This document shows positions 34,755 to 46,115 of a stretch of DNA of 64,000 nucleotides, one piece after another; position 1 is the first letter of the stretch, and every line of letters begins with the position of its first letter. The position numbers and the translations under genes are program-made. Source of the DNA: Hydractinia symbiolongicarpus (Eukaryota; Cnidaria; Hydrozoa; Anthoathecata; Hydractiniidae); the NCBI RefSeq assembly GCF_029227915.1, contig NC_079886.1:22544501-22608500 (forward strand). The letters are read 5' to 3'. Under the pieces are notes generated by a model. That model was not told where the DNA came from, ran no database searches, and was given only the letters and a program-made list of their open reading frames with translations.

Positions 34755-35045
34755 TAAAAGTATTTTATTTTTATAATACTTGTTATAATTTATGTTTTTA
34801 CATGTTAAGATACATGTTAACATGTATCACGTTTTCTAGACATAGTTTCAAACAAACTTATTTTAAGACATTGGCTACAAACATAGATGTTGGGAGAACA
34901 TCCTATAGCCTAATTTATTGCTATTATTTTAAGGTTTTTTATTTAGTTTTTTTATCTTTTTATTTTTGCAAACATTTTTTAAATTTTTTGTTATTTTCGC
35001 TAATCTGAATTTTACTCAGCTGCAACTGTGGTTGTAGTTAAGTGT
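34755..35045 (+). repeat. Dispersed repeat, copy 1
   Basis: Roughly 290 bases match 45,850-46,115 in the same orientation, with scattered differences. Shared blocks include ATCACGTTTTCTA/GTCACGTTTTCTA, ACAAACATAGATGTTG, ATCCTATAGC/ATCCTATGC, AATTTATTGCTATT and TTTACTCAGCTGCAACTG/TTTACTCAGCTGTAACTG. It is non-coding and unidentified, probably part of a larger interspersed element. Confidence 0.75.
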
Positions 35046-36281
35046 TATCTACTTCTACCTAATGGGCTATCACGTAAAAGATATAAAATAAAGACGGCTA
35101 CAGTTTACATTTACATATATTATGTAGTTCTAGGTAGATAAGAAGAAAAAAAATTGTAAATCATCCTTTAAAAAGGCAAAGAAACAAATAACGTTGAAAT
35201 TAACGTAAGTGAATTTCGCGAATAGTTCCTAAATAATTTTCACAGAAAATAATTTTCGCCAAAATTAATTCCCATAAGTGGATAACTTACCAACTTTTTA
35301 AAAAAGTTCCTTTATAAAAAAATATTTTTGCTTGCATAAATGGCAAATGGGCTTCGCTTCGCTCGGTGGCTTAGCTTTACAATAAAAAAATATTGTTTGA
35401 ATCCCTTAAATTTAAATCCACCTCATAGCAAACGCCGAATTACAATCAACTAATGATAACACAAACTAGGCGTAGTCACATCTTACCCTCTTAAAAAGTA
35501 CAAAAATTAAAAATATTTGTTCGGGTGAGTGAGGCCATTCGCGCTCAAAACAAAATATTTCCCGATATTGACCACGTAAGCAAAAAACAATAGAATTAAC
35601 CAATCTAAAAACGCGCAGTCAGTTCTCTGACCGCAGTAAAATCGTTTAAGACCCAGCGTAATCGTGACCCCAAGCTGAGCACTTGTGAGCCCTTGTACAC
35701 ACACGTTTAAAAATATACAGGCATATATATATACACACTATCGCACATCCGAATAGGAGAAATACCCTTTTGTATTGTGCAATATTTACTGACGTCATTA
35801 AAATTTAAATGGCGGAGTTTTTCTATTGTCCTTCTGAAAAAGTGAATATTTTCACTGGCCTTTACAGGTTGTAAATTACAGGTTGTAAACAATATGTTTA
35901 TTGTTTAGGACAATAGGAAATAATGATAGCCTGATTAGAGTTTTGGTATTCTTTTAACAAAAAGCATGCAACAAAAGTGCTAACACATTCAAAAATCCTG
36001 TTTAAAATACTTCCTTCAAGATCCCCGATAACAAGACAACTTTATTTTTTTTAAAAAATCATTTGTGATTACATGTGCTGTACGATATAACAACATCAAC
36101 ACTAGACAGCAATATCCATTTCTCACTACTACCAATCTGAACTGAATGCTTTATAGAATTTATGCATTTGCGTTCATGCATATCTTATGTCTTTCATTTT
36201 TTCATGTATTTCTGATCTATTTTGCTTCGCAACTAAAACCTAGCCCCATTACACTCTGATTTTTAATGGATATAAAACATT
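35046..36281. other. Non-coding stretch, downstream side of the K+ channel gene
   Basis: AT-rich. It includes the likely 3' untranslated region of the minus-strand channel gene near its right end. No gene or clear repeat is seen; short open frames at 35,507-35,892 show no coding features. Confidence 0.4.
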
Positions 36282-36862
36282 TTAATCTTTAACGTAATTT
36301 AATCCAAAGCTTGAATTTGAATCCCGTTGTATTTCGTAGCACTCTTTCTCTTCATCCTTATAACAACAAAATATGATGGACCAAACCCCTCGCGAGTTGT
36401 TATTAACTGACTCGATCATCCCTTGAATTGCCTCGATGAACGACGCAAATGTGACCATGCAAAACAATTGAATAACGACGCTCACTAGTGAGTTGACGAG
36501 GTTTTTCTCAGGAGGATAGCTTGGCACGAAATCACCGAAGCCTATTGTTGATATGGACACGAACCAAGTGTAAACCGAATCAAGAAACGACCACTCGTTC
36601 ATTTCGTACATTGCGTATCCGCCCAAAAACAACTCGCCTACGCTTAACAAGAATAACGCGATAAACAGCTTGAAGTGTAGATATGCCACCTGTTTGTTTG
36701 TGCAGCAGCATCGTTCTGTGGCCACGATGAACTTTTTAATGCAGTGATTCAAAAAGGAGCCATATGATACCAAACAAAACATAGTGATTGGGATTCCGAT
36801 GATACCGTAAATCATAGTGAAGATTTTTCCCCAATTTTTCTTGGGTGTTATATTACCATAGC
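36282..36862 (-). CDS. Two-pore (K2P-type) potassium channel, C-terminal exon
   Basis: Begins after a CTTATTTTAG acceptor in phase 1 and ends at the stop 36,282-36,284. It completes the first pore signature (TTIG from the previous exon joined to YGNITP), then encodes M2 (IFTMIYGIIGIPITMFCLV), a short basic loop, M3 (FKLFIALFLLSVGELFLGGY), the second pore with STIGFGDFVP (~residues 155-165) and M4 (LVSVVIQLFCMVTFASFI). A cytosolic tail of ~45 residues follows. Two P-loops with TIGYG and TIGFGD filters are diagnostic of K2P-type leak channels in the plasma membrane. At 244 residues for the visible protein it is shorter than typical animal K2P proteins (over 300). Confidence 0.9.
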
Positions 36863-36996
36863 CTAAAATAAGAAATAAAAAAAGTTACAACCTTTTAGGT
36901 GTTTTTTAAGGAGGTTTTTTTGTTTCTTATACTGTTAACGGGAACATTCGCACTCTTTTAAACATCTGGCAGCGTAAAAGATAATAAACGGCTTAC

Positions 36997-37150
36997 CTAT
37001 GGTGGTGACCACCGTCCAACAAAAAAATCCGGCGCTCTCATAATTAATGTGTTCGATTTCTGCAAAGATTAAAGTGCCGGCAACGAGCGTAACAGCCAGC
37101 AAAATGGTGCGGTGAACTATGACCAACAACAACTGTACTGTTTTGTACAT
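36997..37150 (-). CDS. Two-pore potassium channel, first visible coding exon
   Basis: ATG at 37150-37148 lies nine bases inside an exon that follows a TTTTCTCATAG acceptor (ends 37,159), so a 5' non-coding or coding exon lies upstream. Fifty-one codons encode M1 (LLLVIVHRTILLAVTLVAGTL) and the first pore helix (GFFCWTVVTTIG) and end at a GTAAGC donor (36,996). Only about eight residues separate the end of M1 from the first pore helix. Animal K2P channels normally carry an extracellular cap of some 50-60 residues here, so this channel appears to lack the cap. Both elements lie in a single exon, so a missed exon cannot explain the gap. Confidence 0.85.
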
Positions 37151-37159
37151 TTCTGCGTC

Positions 37160-38618
37160 TATGAGAAAATCAGATCACAGTAAAATCTTGATCGTTAACG
37201 TTTTTTTATAAATCTATTTTTTGACGCGTTTTACACAAACTATGTATGAGCGGGCGAAATTCTTTATATATAAATTAGCACGCTATGCTGTAAGAAATCC
37301 TTTATCGCATCTGTTGAGCAATGCTTTGTGTCGCCATTAAATGTATGGCGTGAACGAAATCCTTGTTCCCACCACCACAATCTCCCAGTGTAATCCTCTC
37401 TTCATGTTTTGATAAGAGGTGTTGAACGGCGCTTAACTGTTGCTACCATTTTGTGTAGTTGAACTTGAAGAAAAAGTAAGTAAATTTTGTGCCACAACCC
37501 TTGTCTTTGCTTGTTTGTTCTTTTTCCAACACTTGTGTTCACCGTTAATATAAACATAACTTGTGTTATGTTTGTTTTGTTTTTCTGACACGCAGTGTAA
37601 AAACCCAGGGTACGCACGAATCAATACAACAATTTATAAGAACAGTAAAAAGAGAAAAACAAGAGAAATTCTAAATTGGAAATATCACTTGGGAAAAATT
37701 GCTGCAGAATTATTTTCGCGATTTTGGTAAAATTTGTGTGCAGTTAAATTTTTGGTCTAAAAACTGGCAATGTGCTGTAAACTAAATTTTCTCTTTAAAA
37801 TATAATAACAAAATAAGAATAATTTGATGATAAAAATAAGAACTCATTCCTAATAAAAATATGCCTTTTTTTCTCAAACATAATTTTCTTGCTACTTTGT
37901 ACCTGTCTACATAATATCGACAGTTAGATTTCAACGACATTTTTTACCCTTTTTCCCTGAATTTAACGTTTCGACCACGCCCTTCATGTTTTTTAAAAAT
38001 GATTCGCGTAAAAATACAGTATAACACTTTATGTTATTTTTTGTTGCATGATGTTATCAAATATTTGTTTGTTTATCGATTAACTTCTTTTATTTTTATT
38101 GATTACGTTACATCTTATTTTTCTCTTTTCTTTCTTTTATTTTTTATCGGTTTTATTATTTTATTTGTTTTGGTTGCATTAACAAAAGCAAACAACAACA
38201 ACTCGCCCTACCTTTATTTAAGTGAGTGAATTATACTTCAAATTCTGAATTATCTTGAACTTGTCGCATTCATGACTTTACGTTAAAAAATATCTTTTCG
38301 ATAAAGAAAAACGTTTAATATAGTAGCTGACTGATCAATACACGATTCAAGCGAGCATAAAAAATTTATCTTTTCCGATCTACGAATTTTGCATCAATAG
38401 AATATATTTTGCTTCATTCTTCTTCTCTCCATCGTGGTGTTTCTTCCAACTGTTAGGTAGTAATTTGTTAACAAGAAGAAAAAAAAAGGGAATTTAGCAG
38501 GGCGGAGGGTGTGTAATTCAAACAGAAGGTTCTTGTGTTTATAGTTTCAATGCTTTTTAATCAATCAATTTTGTTGTATTCCATCGATATTTTTTTTTCC
38601 TTTGTATGTATGTATGTA
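37160..38618. other. Upstream region of the K+ channel and spacer
   Basis: Should contain the promoter and a 5' exon of the minus-strand channel gene, which I cannot place. Otherwise AT-rich without supported features. Confidence 0.35.
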
Positions 38619-39942
38619 TCAGCTGTCTTCGCTTCTATCATCTACTGTAAGATTTTCTTCAGTATAAGTAGTTGCTTCAGCTGCAATATATATGTGTCTT
38701 GAAAGGGACTTCCATATACTTCGATCTTCAGCGATTACCCTTAAGACCTTTAGGTCATGTTTCGAAATCAATTGCGAGACGCCAAATTTTATTGCAAAAC
38801 TGTTATCAGATTCCACTGCTCTTCTTATATCATTGTTTAAACTGATTGGTAACGTAATTCGTTGACGACCTTTGAATTTTGATACTTGCGATTGTTCAAA
38901 ATAGTGATTCATAGCCAGTTGAGCGGGTGTGTCTTTCTGTAATCTGAGAACATGCCCAAATAACCTCCATCGAGCTTGGATTATATCCAATGTAATAGGT
39001 CTTGTTTTTGATATTTCGTACAACTTCTTGTTCCTTATTGTTACTGGGTATTTGATGTTTAATACTTGACGAAGTTGTCGACGATGGAAGGAATTCATGT
39101 TCTTTTCTTCATTTTTGTTCAAACCCCATGTGCCACAGTTGTATAATAATATGGATTTGACTACAGTTTGATAGATTCTGATTTTTAGCTGAGTACTGAT
39201 TTTATCTTTCTTAATCCACACATCACTTATTTTCTGTAGGGCAGCTGTTGACAATGCTTTTCTGTTAGCTATATCTTCATGGCTTTGACCCCAATTTCTT
39301 GACATGTCTCCACGGTTCATTTGTTTCGTTGTTTACTTTTTTCTTTCTTTCTAGTAATGTGTGTTCTGTTTTTGTTTCGTTTACCAACAAATTATCCTTA
39401 GCTAAAGTTTCTTTTATGATGTTATTGAATTTCTTCTTTTTGTTGATGTCATCTGTGATGTGGTCGTAATCATCAGCGTATATCACTTCAGTCACTGGGA
39501 GTAATGATTCGTTTCTCTTTGAGTATGAATGTTCGTCAAGGATATGGTCTTTTTCCAGAATTTTTCTAACTTTACGTAAGGAGCTTTCGAAATATATGTT
39601 AAACAAACAACCACTTATTCCGTCACCTTGAGGACTTCCGATGTTACTGGGAAAAGGTGTCGTATCTACATCTTTCATTCTGATTTCAAGATTTGTGTTA
39701 GCAAGTAAAAATCGAATTAATCTCAATTCATCTTCGTTTATTACATTACCAAGGATGTTTAACAAGTCGTCTCTTTTGATGGTGTCAAATGCGGAACTCA
39801 TGTCGATACCTGTAATATAAATCTTCTCCTGGTATTTTTCAATTCTTGCAACTAACCAGCGATGAGTCCATACAGCATCTGACGTGCTTCGATTTTGTCG
39901 GAAAGCACTTTGGCTTAATGAAAGGTAGTTTTTCCTTTTCAT
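38619..39942 (-). pseudogene. Non-LTR-type reverse transcriptase fragment, frameshifted
   Basis: The upstream frame (39,277-39,942) encodes RT blocks: SAFRQNRSTSDAVWTHRWL, ITGIDMSSAFDTIKR (catalytic Asp region), GSPQGDGISGCLFNIYFE, and VIYADDYDHI with the catalytic AD-D. The downstream frame (38,619-39,320) continues with LSTAALQKISDVWIKKD, YNCGTWGLNKNEE, FHRRQLRQVLNIKYP and RWRLFGHVLRL, which are C-terminal features of non-LTR reverse transcriptases. One frameshift near 39,285-39,310 separates them; otherwise both frames are open. The 5' part (endonuclease) is missing, so it is a truncated, dead copy. It is clearly a different family from the LINE at 14-17 kb. The clade is not assigned. Confidence 0.85.
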
Positions 39943-40299
39943 TTTGTTTTTAGCAATAGATATATATTAGGTCATTTGGATTGTATTTGTTTGTAGCCAT
40001 AGTGAGGAGTTTTTTTTTTACTTAAAAAAAGTTATGAACAGTAACACAAAGCCTGCTATGTATTAGCTAGCCTGTAATTGGATCAAAAATTATATATAAT
40101 GTATTGATTTTTTTTCAAGGAACCATAAAATTATTTCCAAAATTCACTTCAAAATTCTGTTTTAAATAAATATATTTTACACTCGCCTTTAAAGAAACTT
40201 TTCTTCTATGAACTTATCACACTATGCGCCACGAATTTTTATAAGTAATTTTCTTTTAAAAAAGGGAGAACGCCCTACGACATGCGCCCCTTATTTTTA

Positions 40300-41470
40300 C
40301 TGAGTGAAATATTTCATAAGTATGATTAAGTTCCGCCCACACAAACTAGGATTTGAGACCAAAGTAAATTCAGTTAGTGGTCGGTTATTTATGATGTCTT
40401 CAACTTCTAAAAGGACGGTCTGCATTTCCTCAATAGTCTTTTTTTGGTTTTCCAATTGTTTTCTTTAATTATTTTGTTATATTTTAACCATTCCGTCGTA
40501 AAAACTTCCATACCATAGTGATAAGGGTAAAAATGCCAACCAATATTCCAATCACTCACAAAAGCCTGTGTTTTTTTCGCTACAAAATTTGTTCCATTAT
40601 CCAATATTATTTCGTCTCGATACATTTACTTAAGAACCAAACTTCTCTAAGATTTTGCTTCAGCCCTGGAACCAAGTCCAGAACAACATCCCTCTAGACG
40701 CTGCACATGTATACAGAACAATCCAATTTTTAAACAATACTTTTTCTTTCCGAAAAACAATCCTCAAATGCCGAACCACACAAGTCCACCACAGCAACGG
40801 TAAAAAGTCGTTAATTAAAAATATACTCATCACCGTTAACGCAATTTCGTTTAGGGTTATGAGTTAAGGTAGATGTACTTTGTGGCATTGATGAGGAGTG
40901 TGGCGTACAGAATCACCAGTTTTTTTTAACCCAAAATTGTTCTCTAATTGTATGAAGTGTTTGTTTCGTTAGCGCTACGCTTGTTACGCTGATAATCACT
41001 ATTAACGATTTGTTCAAAAAATTTGTAATCACACTTTATTAAAAGTTATGTGCCGATTCTCAAACTGTAACGAAGCATTTTCTAGTATCCCATTGCAACG
41101 TAAGAGACCGCATTGGTTATATCGACTTGTTTATTCATCAAATTTGTTATTACGCTTAAAATAATTTTTCAGGACCAGCTAATTCAGAGACAACCAGTTC
41201 TCCACCTTGGTGTTTTTTTACGACAGTTATTAATAAAGCGATAAATCCAGGTGACGAACCTTTTGAATTCGTTTCCATTACTAAAACGGTCTACGCTGTC
41301 AACTTGGAATAAATTAACAGAATTAGGTAAGATATTCGAAAACATTATAACAACATTTTTTATTTTTCCTTCGAATTGGGCCGCAGAAATATTTAACTCG
41401 CTCTCCAGGATTAGATTTGTTTTAATAAACTACGGCTCAGTTTTCCACAAATCACTATTAATTACATCGC
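40300..41470 (-). pseudogene. LTR-retrotransposon pol remnant (integrase)
   Basis: Minus-strand fragments in several frames, in integrase order: a pre-integrase connector region with VDRFSNGNEFKRFVTWIYRF (41,160-41,450), an integrase start like IVLYTCAASRGM (40,660-40,780), the second-Asp region DNGTNFVAKKTQAF (40,407-40,625), and the C-terminal EMQTVLLEVEDIINNRPLT (40,330-40,430). Multiple stops and frameshifts are present. The pattern fits BEL/Pao- or Gypsy-type pol, with the connector favouring BEL/Pao. Long terminal repeats were not found. Confidence 0.65.
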
Positions 41471-42799
41471 CCAGATAGGGATTTGTTTTGTAATATACAT
41501 CTGCTGGATTTTGTTATGTACGACAGTAATACCACTTTTTATAGCACAGCTAGCGCGAATCTGAGTGAATCGATTTTCTATGAAAGTGTTAAGCTCTTCG
41601 TCAGTGGCTTATATTCAGGCTAAACACTGTCGTTATAAAGATGATTTTCTGATTTAGGTATGCAATTAAACAATTTCAGCTTTCTCGATGTCCCCAGTGA
41701 GTGCTACAGGATATGAACGAAGTCGCATCTAAAATGTTATAGAACAGCGGCGTTAATTAGGGGCCTTTGTGAAAACATGCGTTTAGACCAGTCTTGCTAG
41801 TATTTGACGAGGCCTCAAAAACTACTCTAAGTTTGGTTGTTTTCCTATCTTCGCGCATCACTTGATGGTGTGATAAATACTATATATTTCTTCTATTCCT
41901 CCGGGTTCCGTCACTTTCCAAGTCGCTTATGCTCACTAATCTACTTAATTAACATCTCCGGATTTTTCTTCAACTCGATAAGTCTTCTCTCCAAGGGGGA
42001 ATTGCAATTTCAAAAATTATTAAATAAAAACAAGTTGTCTGGCTTAAGGCAGTTTATTTAATATCTTCCTCCACTGTTGAGTTAGATTCTTCATCTAATT
42101 TAAATTTACAATGTTTCTAAGTTCCAAAATTTGTTTAGAGTATCGATATAATTGGTTTTTGTGGCAACCTTGAAAACATGTCAAGTTTGTGTGCATTTTA
42201 GTAAAACAATATTTTTATAACCTGCTTTACCCGTCTCAAAAAGAACCTACTTAACCCAGCCAAACTTTGATTCAAGCGTTATTGGCCTATCTTGACCCCA
42301 TTAATCGTTCCTCAAACAGTATCCCAATAAAAGTCGAAACCTACTAACACATCGACATTTCCCTGACCTTTCCCCGTCTCAGCCTAATATAAGTTAATCA
42401 AATGTTCACAACACTTCTTCGCATAGTTCACTTAAATTCGAAATATATCCGATACAAGTGTAGTAATCAGACTAATAGTATATGCAGTCTGAATATAAAA
42501 TTTACAAGACAACATAGTTTTAATATAACAAAAAATAATTATTTTATGCAAGGACTTTCACTCAGGGCGGGCGAGTGGTTCTGAAGTCTAACTAACGATG
42601 TGTGATATTTTCCCACTTATTCCGCCCTCTTTTCTTCTTACTCAAGTGGCAAAACAAAAGGTACATTGACTGTAAAATTCATTTATTATCATTTCATTGC
42701 ATTGAAGGTAGTACGTCCTGTCGCAGACGCAGAAATTTTTAAAGACCTAAACTAGCGAAAACAAAGAACAGTGAGTTATTGCAGAAATTATGATACACG
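41471..42799. other. Non-coding stretch
   Basis: No supported gene. It may include further eroded retrotransposon sequence adjoining the integrase remnant, but no clear coding signature was seen. Confidence 0.35.
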
Positions 42800-44350
42800 A
42801 GACTTTGGAAAGCAGAAAATGTCATTCTTCCGAACTTCGCAAGACTACTTAAGCTTCACAGCTAGCGCCCTCGTTGTGATAGCGCTTTATTAAAAAATGA
42901 AGACGAATTTGTCATTTTTTACTGTGGTACTAACGCAAACCTTTAATGCGTGCAAATAAAGTGAAAACAGTTTAAAAAGCTACATTTCAAGGAATTTCTA
43001 AAGGCACTATTCCGTTTATATTTCAGCTAATTTGTCACCTATTTCTACCAACATGAATTTAGCGATAATCTTCCTTTATTACTGGATTGCATCTCCTTTA
43101 CCTGTGAAACTATTAGCCGTGGTGCGCGGCTGGATTTTTTTTAACTTTATAAAAAAAGATGTGATAAATGAGGCCTTTCGAATTCAAGAAATATCTTACT
43201 TCCGAACTTGGCAAGAATCTTTAAAATCTGCAGCTAGCGTCCTGCATGTGGCAGAGGTTTAATAAAAAACAACGCGAATTAGTCAATTTTTTACTTCTGT
43301 ATCAATCCAATCCTTCAATGCTCGCTAATAAAGTGAAGCCAGTGAGTCAATGACTTTCTAACATTGTTGGTCCTTTTGAGTTGCATCACACATTTGTAGC
43401 AACATGATTTTTTGCGATAATCGTCCGTTATGACTGGGTTGCATCGCCTTTACCAGAAATCGATTTGCCGTGGGACGCGACTAAAGAAGGACTAAAGAAG
43501 CGAAAACAATTTAAAAACTTCATTTCATTGACCTTTTAATGGCACCAGTCCGTTTGTTTTTTTAACAGTTGCGTCACACATTCGTACCAGCATGATTTTA
43601 GCGACAGTCTTTCATTATGACTGGATTGCAACGCTTTTGCCGTTGAAACGATTGGCCGTGGGACGCCAGTGAAAGGTTTTGAATTTTATAATCAAAATTG
43701 TCATAGATAAGGCCTTTCGAATACAGATTTCTTTGTTCTTAACTTGGCAAGATTCCTTAAGTTCTGCATCTGTCGCCCTCGATGTGGTAGCACTATATTA
43801 ATAAATAAGACGAATTATTCATCTTTTACTTCTGTACCAACCTAGCCTTCAATGCGCGCTAATAAAGTTAAAACAGTTTCAAAAACAACATTTCAATGAC
43901 TTTCTAACAGTACTACTTCTTCTAAGTTTCAAGAGTTGAGTCTCACACATGTAACAACATGGAATTTTTGCAATAATCTTCCTTTTTGACTGGATTACAT
44001 TATCGAAACGATTAGCTGTTGGAAGCCAGTGAAATGGTTCTAAATTCTTTAATCAAAATTGTGATAAATGAGGTCTTTCGAATACAAAAAATATCATTCT
44101 TCTGAATTTGGCAAGACTCCTTAGGCTTCCCAGCTAGCGCCCCCGTTGTGATAGCCCTTTATTCTTAAAATAAGACGGATTTGTTAATTTTTTTGTGGTA
44201 CCAATCCAAGCCTTAAACGTGCTAAAAAAGTGAAAACAATTTTAAGAACTACATTTCATTGACCTTTTAACGGGACCAGTCCGTTTGTGTTTTAATTGTT
44301 GCGTCACACATTCGTACCAACATGAAATTAGCGATAATCTTCTGTTATGA
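42800..44350 (+). repeat. Divergent ~370-bp tandem repeat, about four units
   Basis: Units share landmarks in order: GGCAAGA-TTAA, CAGCTAGCGCCCTCGTTGTG, a TTATTAAAAAA-GACGAATT stretch, AATAAAGTGAAAACAGTTT, ACATTTCA-TGAC, CCAACATGAATTTAGCGATA, TGACTGGATTGCAT, then GTGATAAATGAGGCCTTTCG. The GGCAAGA landmark occurs near 42,837, 43,210, 43,745 and 44,110, giving periods of about 373, 535 (a unit plus a partial one) and 365. Units are well diverged and non-coding. The family is not recognised. Confidence 0.7.
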
Positions 44351-45849
44351 CTACCAACATGAATTTAGCGTTAATCCTTCGATATTACAGGGTACTATTA
44401 AACCATTCTGGGAGTATGTTACTTCTGGCAGTCGAAAGATTTCATTTATTCAAATTATAACCCTGAATCTGAAACACACTTAACTCACGATCCACGACCA
44501 ATCGTTTTACTGAATAAAGCGATGTAATCTATTAAAAACGGGAGATTTGTTGAGTCAGCTCTATGTTAAAATTTGTCTTTATGTTTTGTCTGCCATGTTT
44601 GTTCTGTAATTTATTTAACTATTGTGTTGTCAAGTGTAGTTATCCAAGTGTATTTAGTGTAAAAATGTAATCACCTGTTTGTGTCATTGTGTTAATTAAA
44701 TTTCAATTTGTGACAATGTTATGAAATTTAATTGTAAATTAAACTCTATAGGGAATTTATATTTATTTAAAAGCAGATTTTTCAGTTCACTTGTTCACTT
44801 GAAGTCACTGAGGTGATCACATCTTCTTTAATGTGAAGAAAAGTTTTAAATAATCTTTCACAAATTCAATTTTTTTCAACAAGTCTATTTAAATTCTAAT
44901 CAAGTTTATTTTTCAAAGCTCTCACACTTGGCAAGCTGGTAAGCATTATATAATTTATAAATATTTGTTATTTTTCCTTAGTCACTACATACATTTTCTT
45001 ATATATTGTAGTTTGAACACGTCGTTACAAGCATAAGAGTGTGAGCAAAACTCGTCTTTTTTTGGTTAACCCTACAAGATTGCATCCTATATAGCGCATT
45101 TTGTGTGTCTTGCTTCAGCAGTATCATTTGGCGCAGATACAGGCAGACGACGTCTATTATTATAGAGATGTTTTTGTAAATAGTAATAGCAATGGTAAAT
45201 AACAATTGTTCAGACACAACAAACAGGTTCTCGGTGATAAAGCTGAATGCTTTCTATTTGCTCCATTGCCGGGCGATTTCTTTACTAACAACGCTATCGA
45301 CACGATGCTATTTTGTTAAATTTGATTTGTTAGTTTTAAAAAACAAGTCGTTTGTCTGTTTTGGCATACACAGTATCCGTCCTTGGACACCAACATTTTT
45401 ACTCGGAAGGGAAAATTTCAAAAAGTGTGCACTGGTGACTTTCACAATTTGCAAATTCTTTGGATTTAACCCAAAATTGGGAGATCTACTACTTTTGTTC
45501 GGTGCTAGAGCTTAAGGGAGTTTTCATGTGGAAGCGAGCTGGCTCGGCTGAGTGGGACCTCGCTACTATCAAGAAACACATACAAAGACAAAAATGTGTT
45601 CATATGACAACCGAGCCAGCCGCCTTGCCGAGATCTCGCTTGTTTTTACCAAGAACTCAGCTAGGCGGGATGAAAATTTTCTACATAAACTGGCCAGCCC
45701 GGTCAGGCGCGCTGACTCATTTTTTCTTGAGCATGATCAGGATTATTTTATTTGTAGAAGGAGTGTTTTTTTCTGTTTGGAAATGCCAATCATATTAAAG
45801 GTAACTTTTTTGTCAGATTATATAACTTCTTCTAAAAAGCTTTTTAATT
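44351..45849. other. Non-coding stretch with a GC-rich inverted repeat
   Basis: Mostly AT-rich without a gene. Around 45,505-45,730 base composition becomes GC-rich, and GCTGGCTCGG (45,538-45,547) is inverted at 45,611-45,620. This may be a small foldback or MITE. Overlapping open frames there (up to 117 codons) show no domain. Confidence 0.4.
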
Positions 45850-46115
45850 TTGTAATATTTGTTTTCTTATATGTTTTAGATGTCAAGGTCCGTGTTAACA
45901 TGTGATCGTCACGTTTTCTAACCATAGTAACAAACAAACAAAATCTAAGACTTTGAGTACAAACATAGATGTTGAGGGAGCATCCTATGCTAGCGATCAT
46001 AATTTATTGCTATTCTTTTAAGGTTTTTATTCAGTTTATTTAGCTTTATATTTTTGAACATTATTTATATTTGTGATATCTTTACTCAGCTGTAACTGGG
46101 GTTGTGGCTACCTAA
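45850..46115 (+). repeat. Dispersed repeat, copy 2
   Basis: Matches 34,755-35,045 in the same orientation, with shared blocks ACAAACATAGATGTTG, AATTTATTGCTATT and TTTACTCAGCTG. It is non-coding. The two copies lie about 11 kb apart on either side of the K+ channel gene and the retroelement remnants. Confidence 0.7.

Noticed and set aside
45460-45905. Overlapping 112- and 117-codon frames
   Set aside because: They lie in a GC-rich inverted-repeat patch, have no domain, and two frames are open over the same bases.
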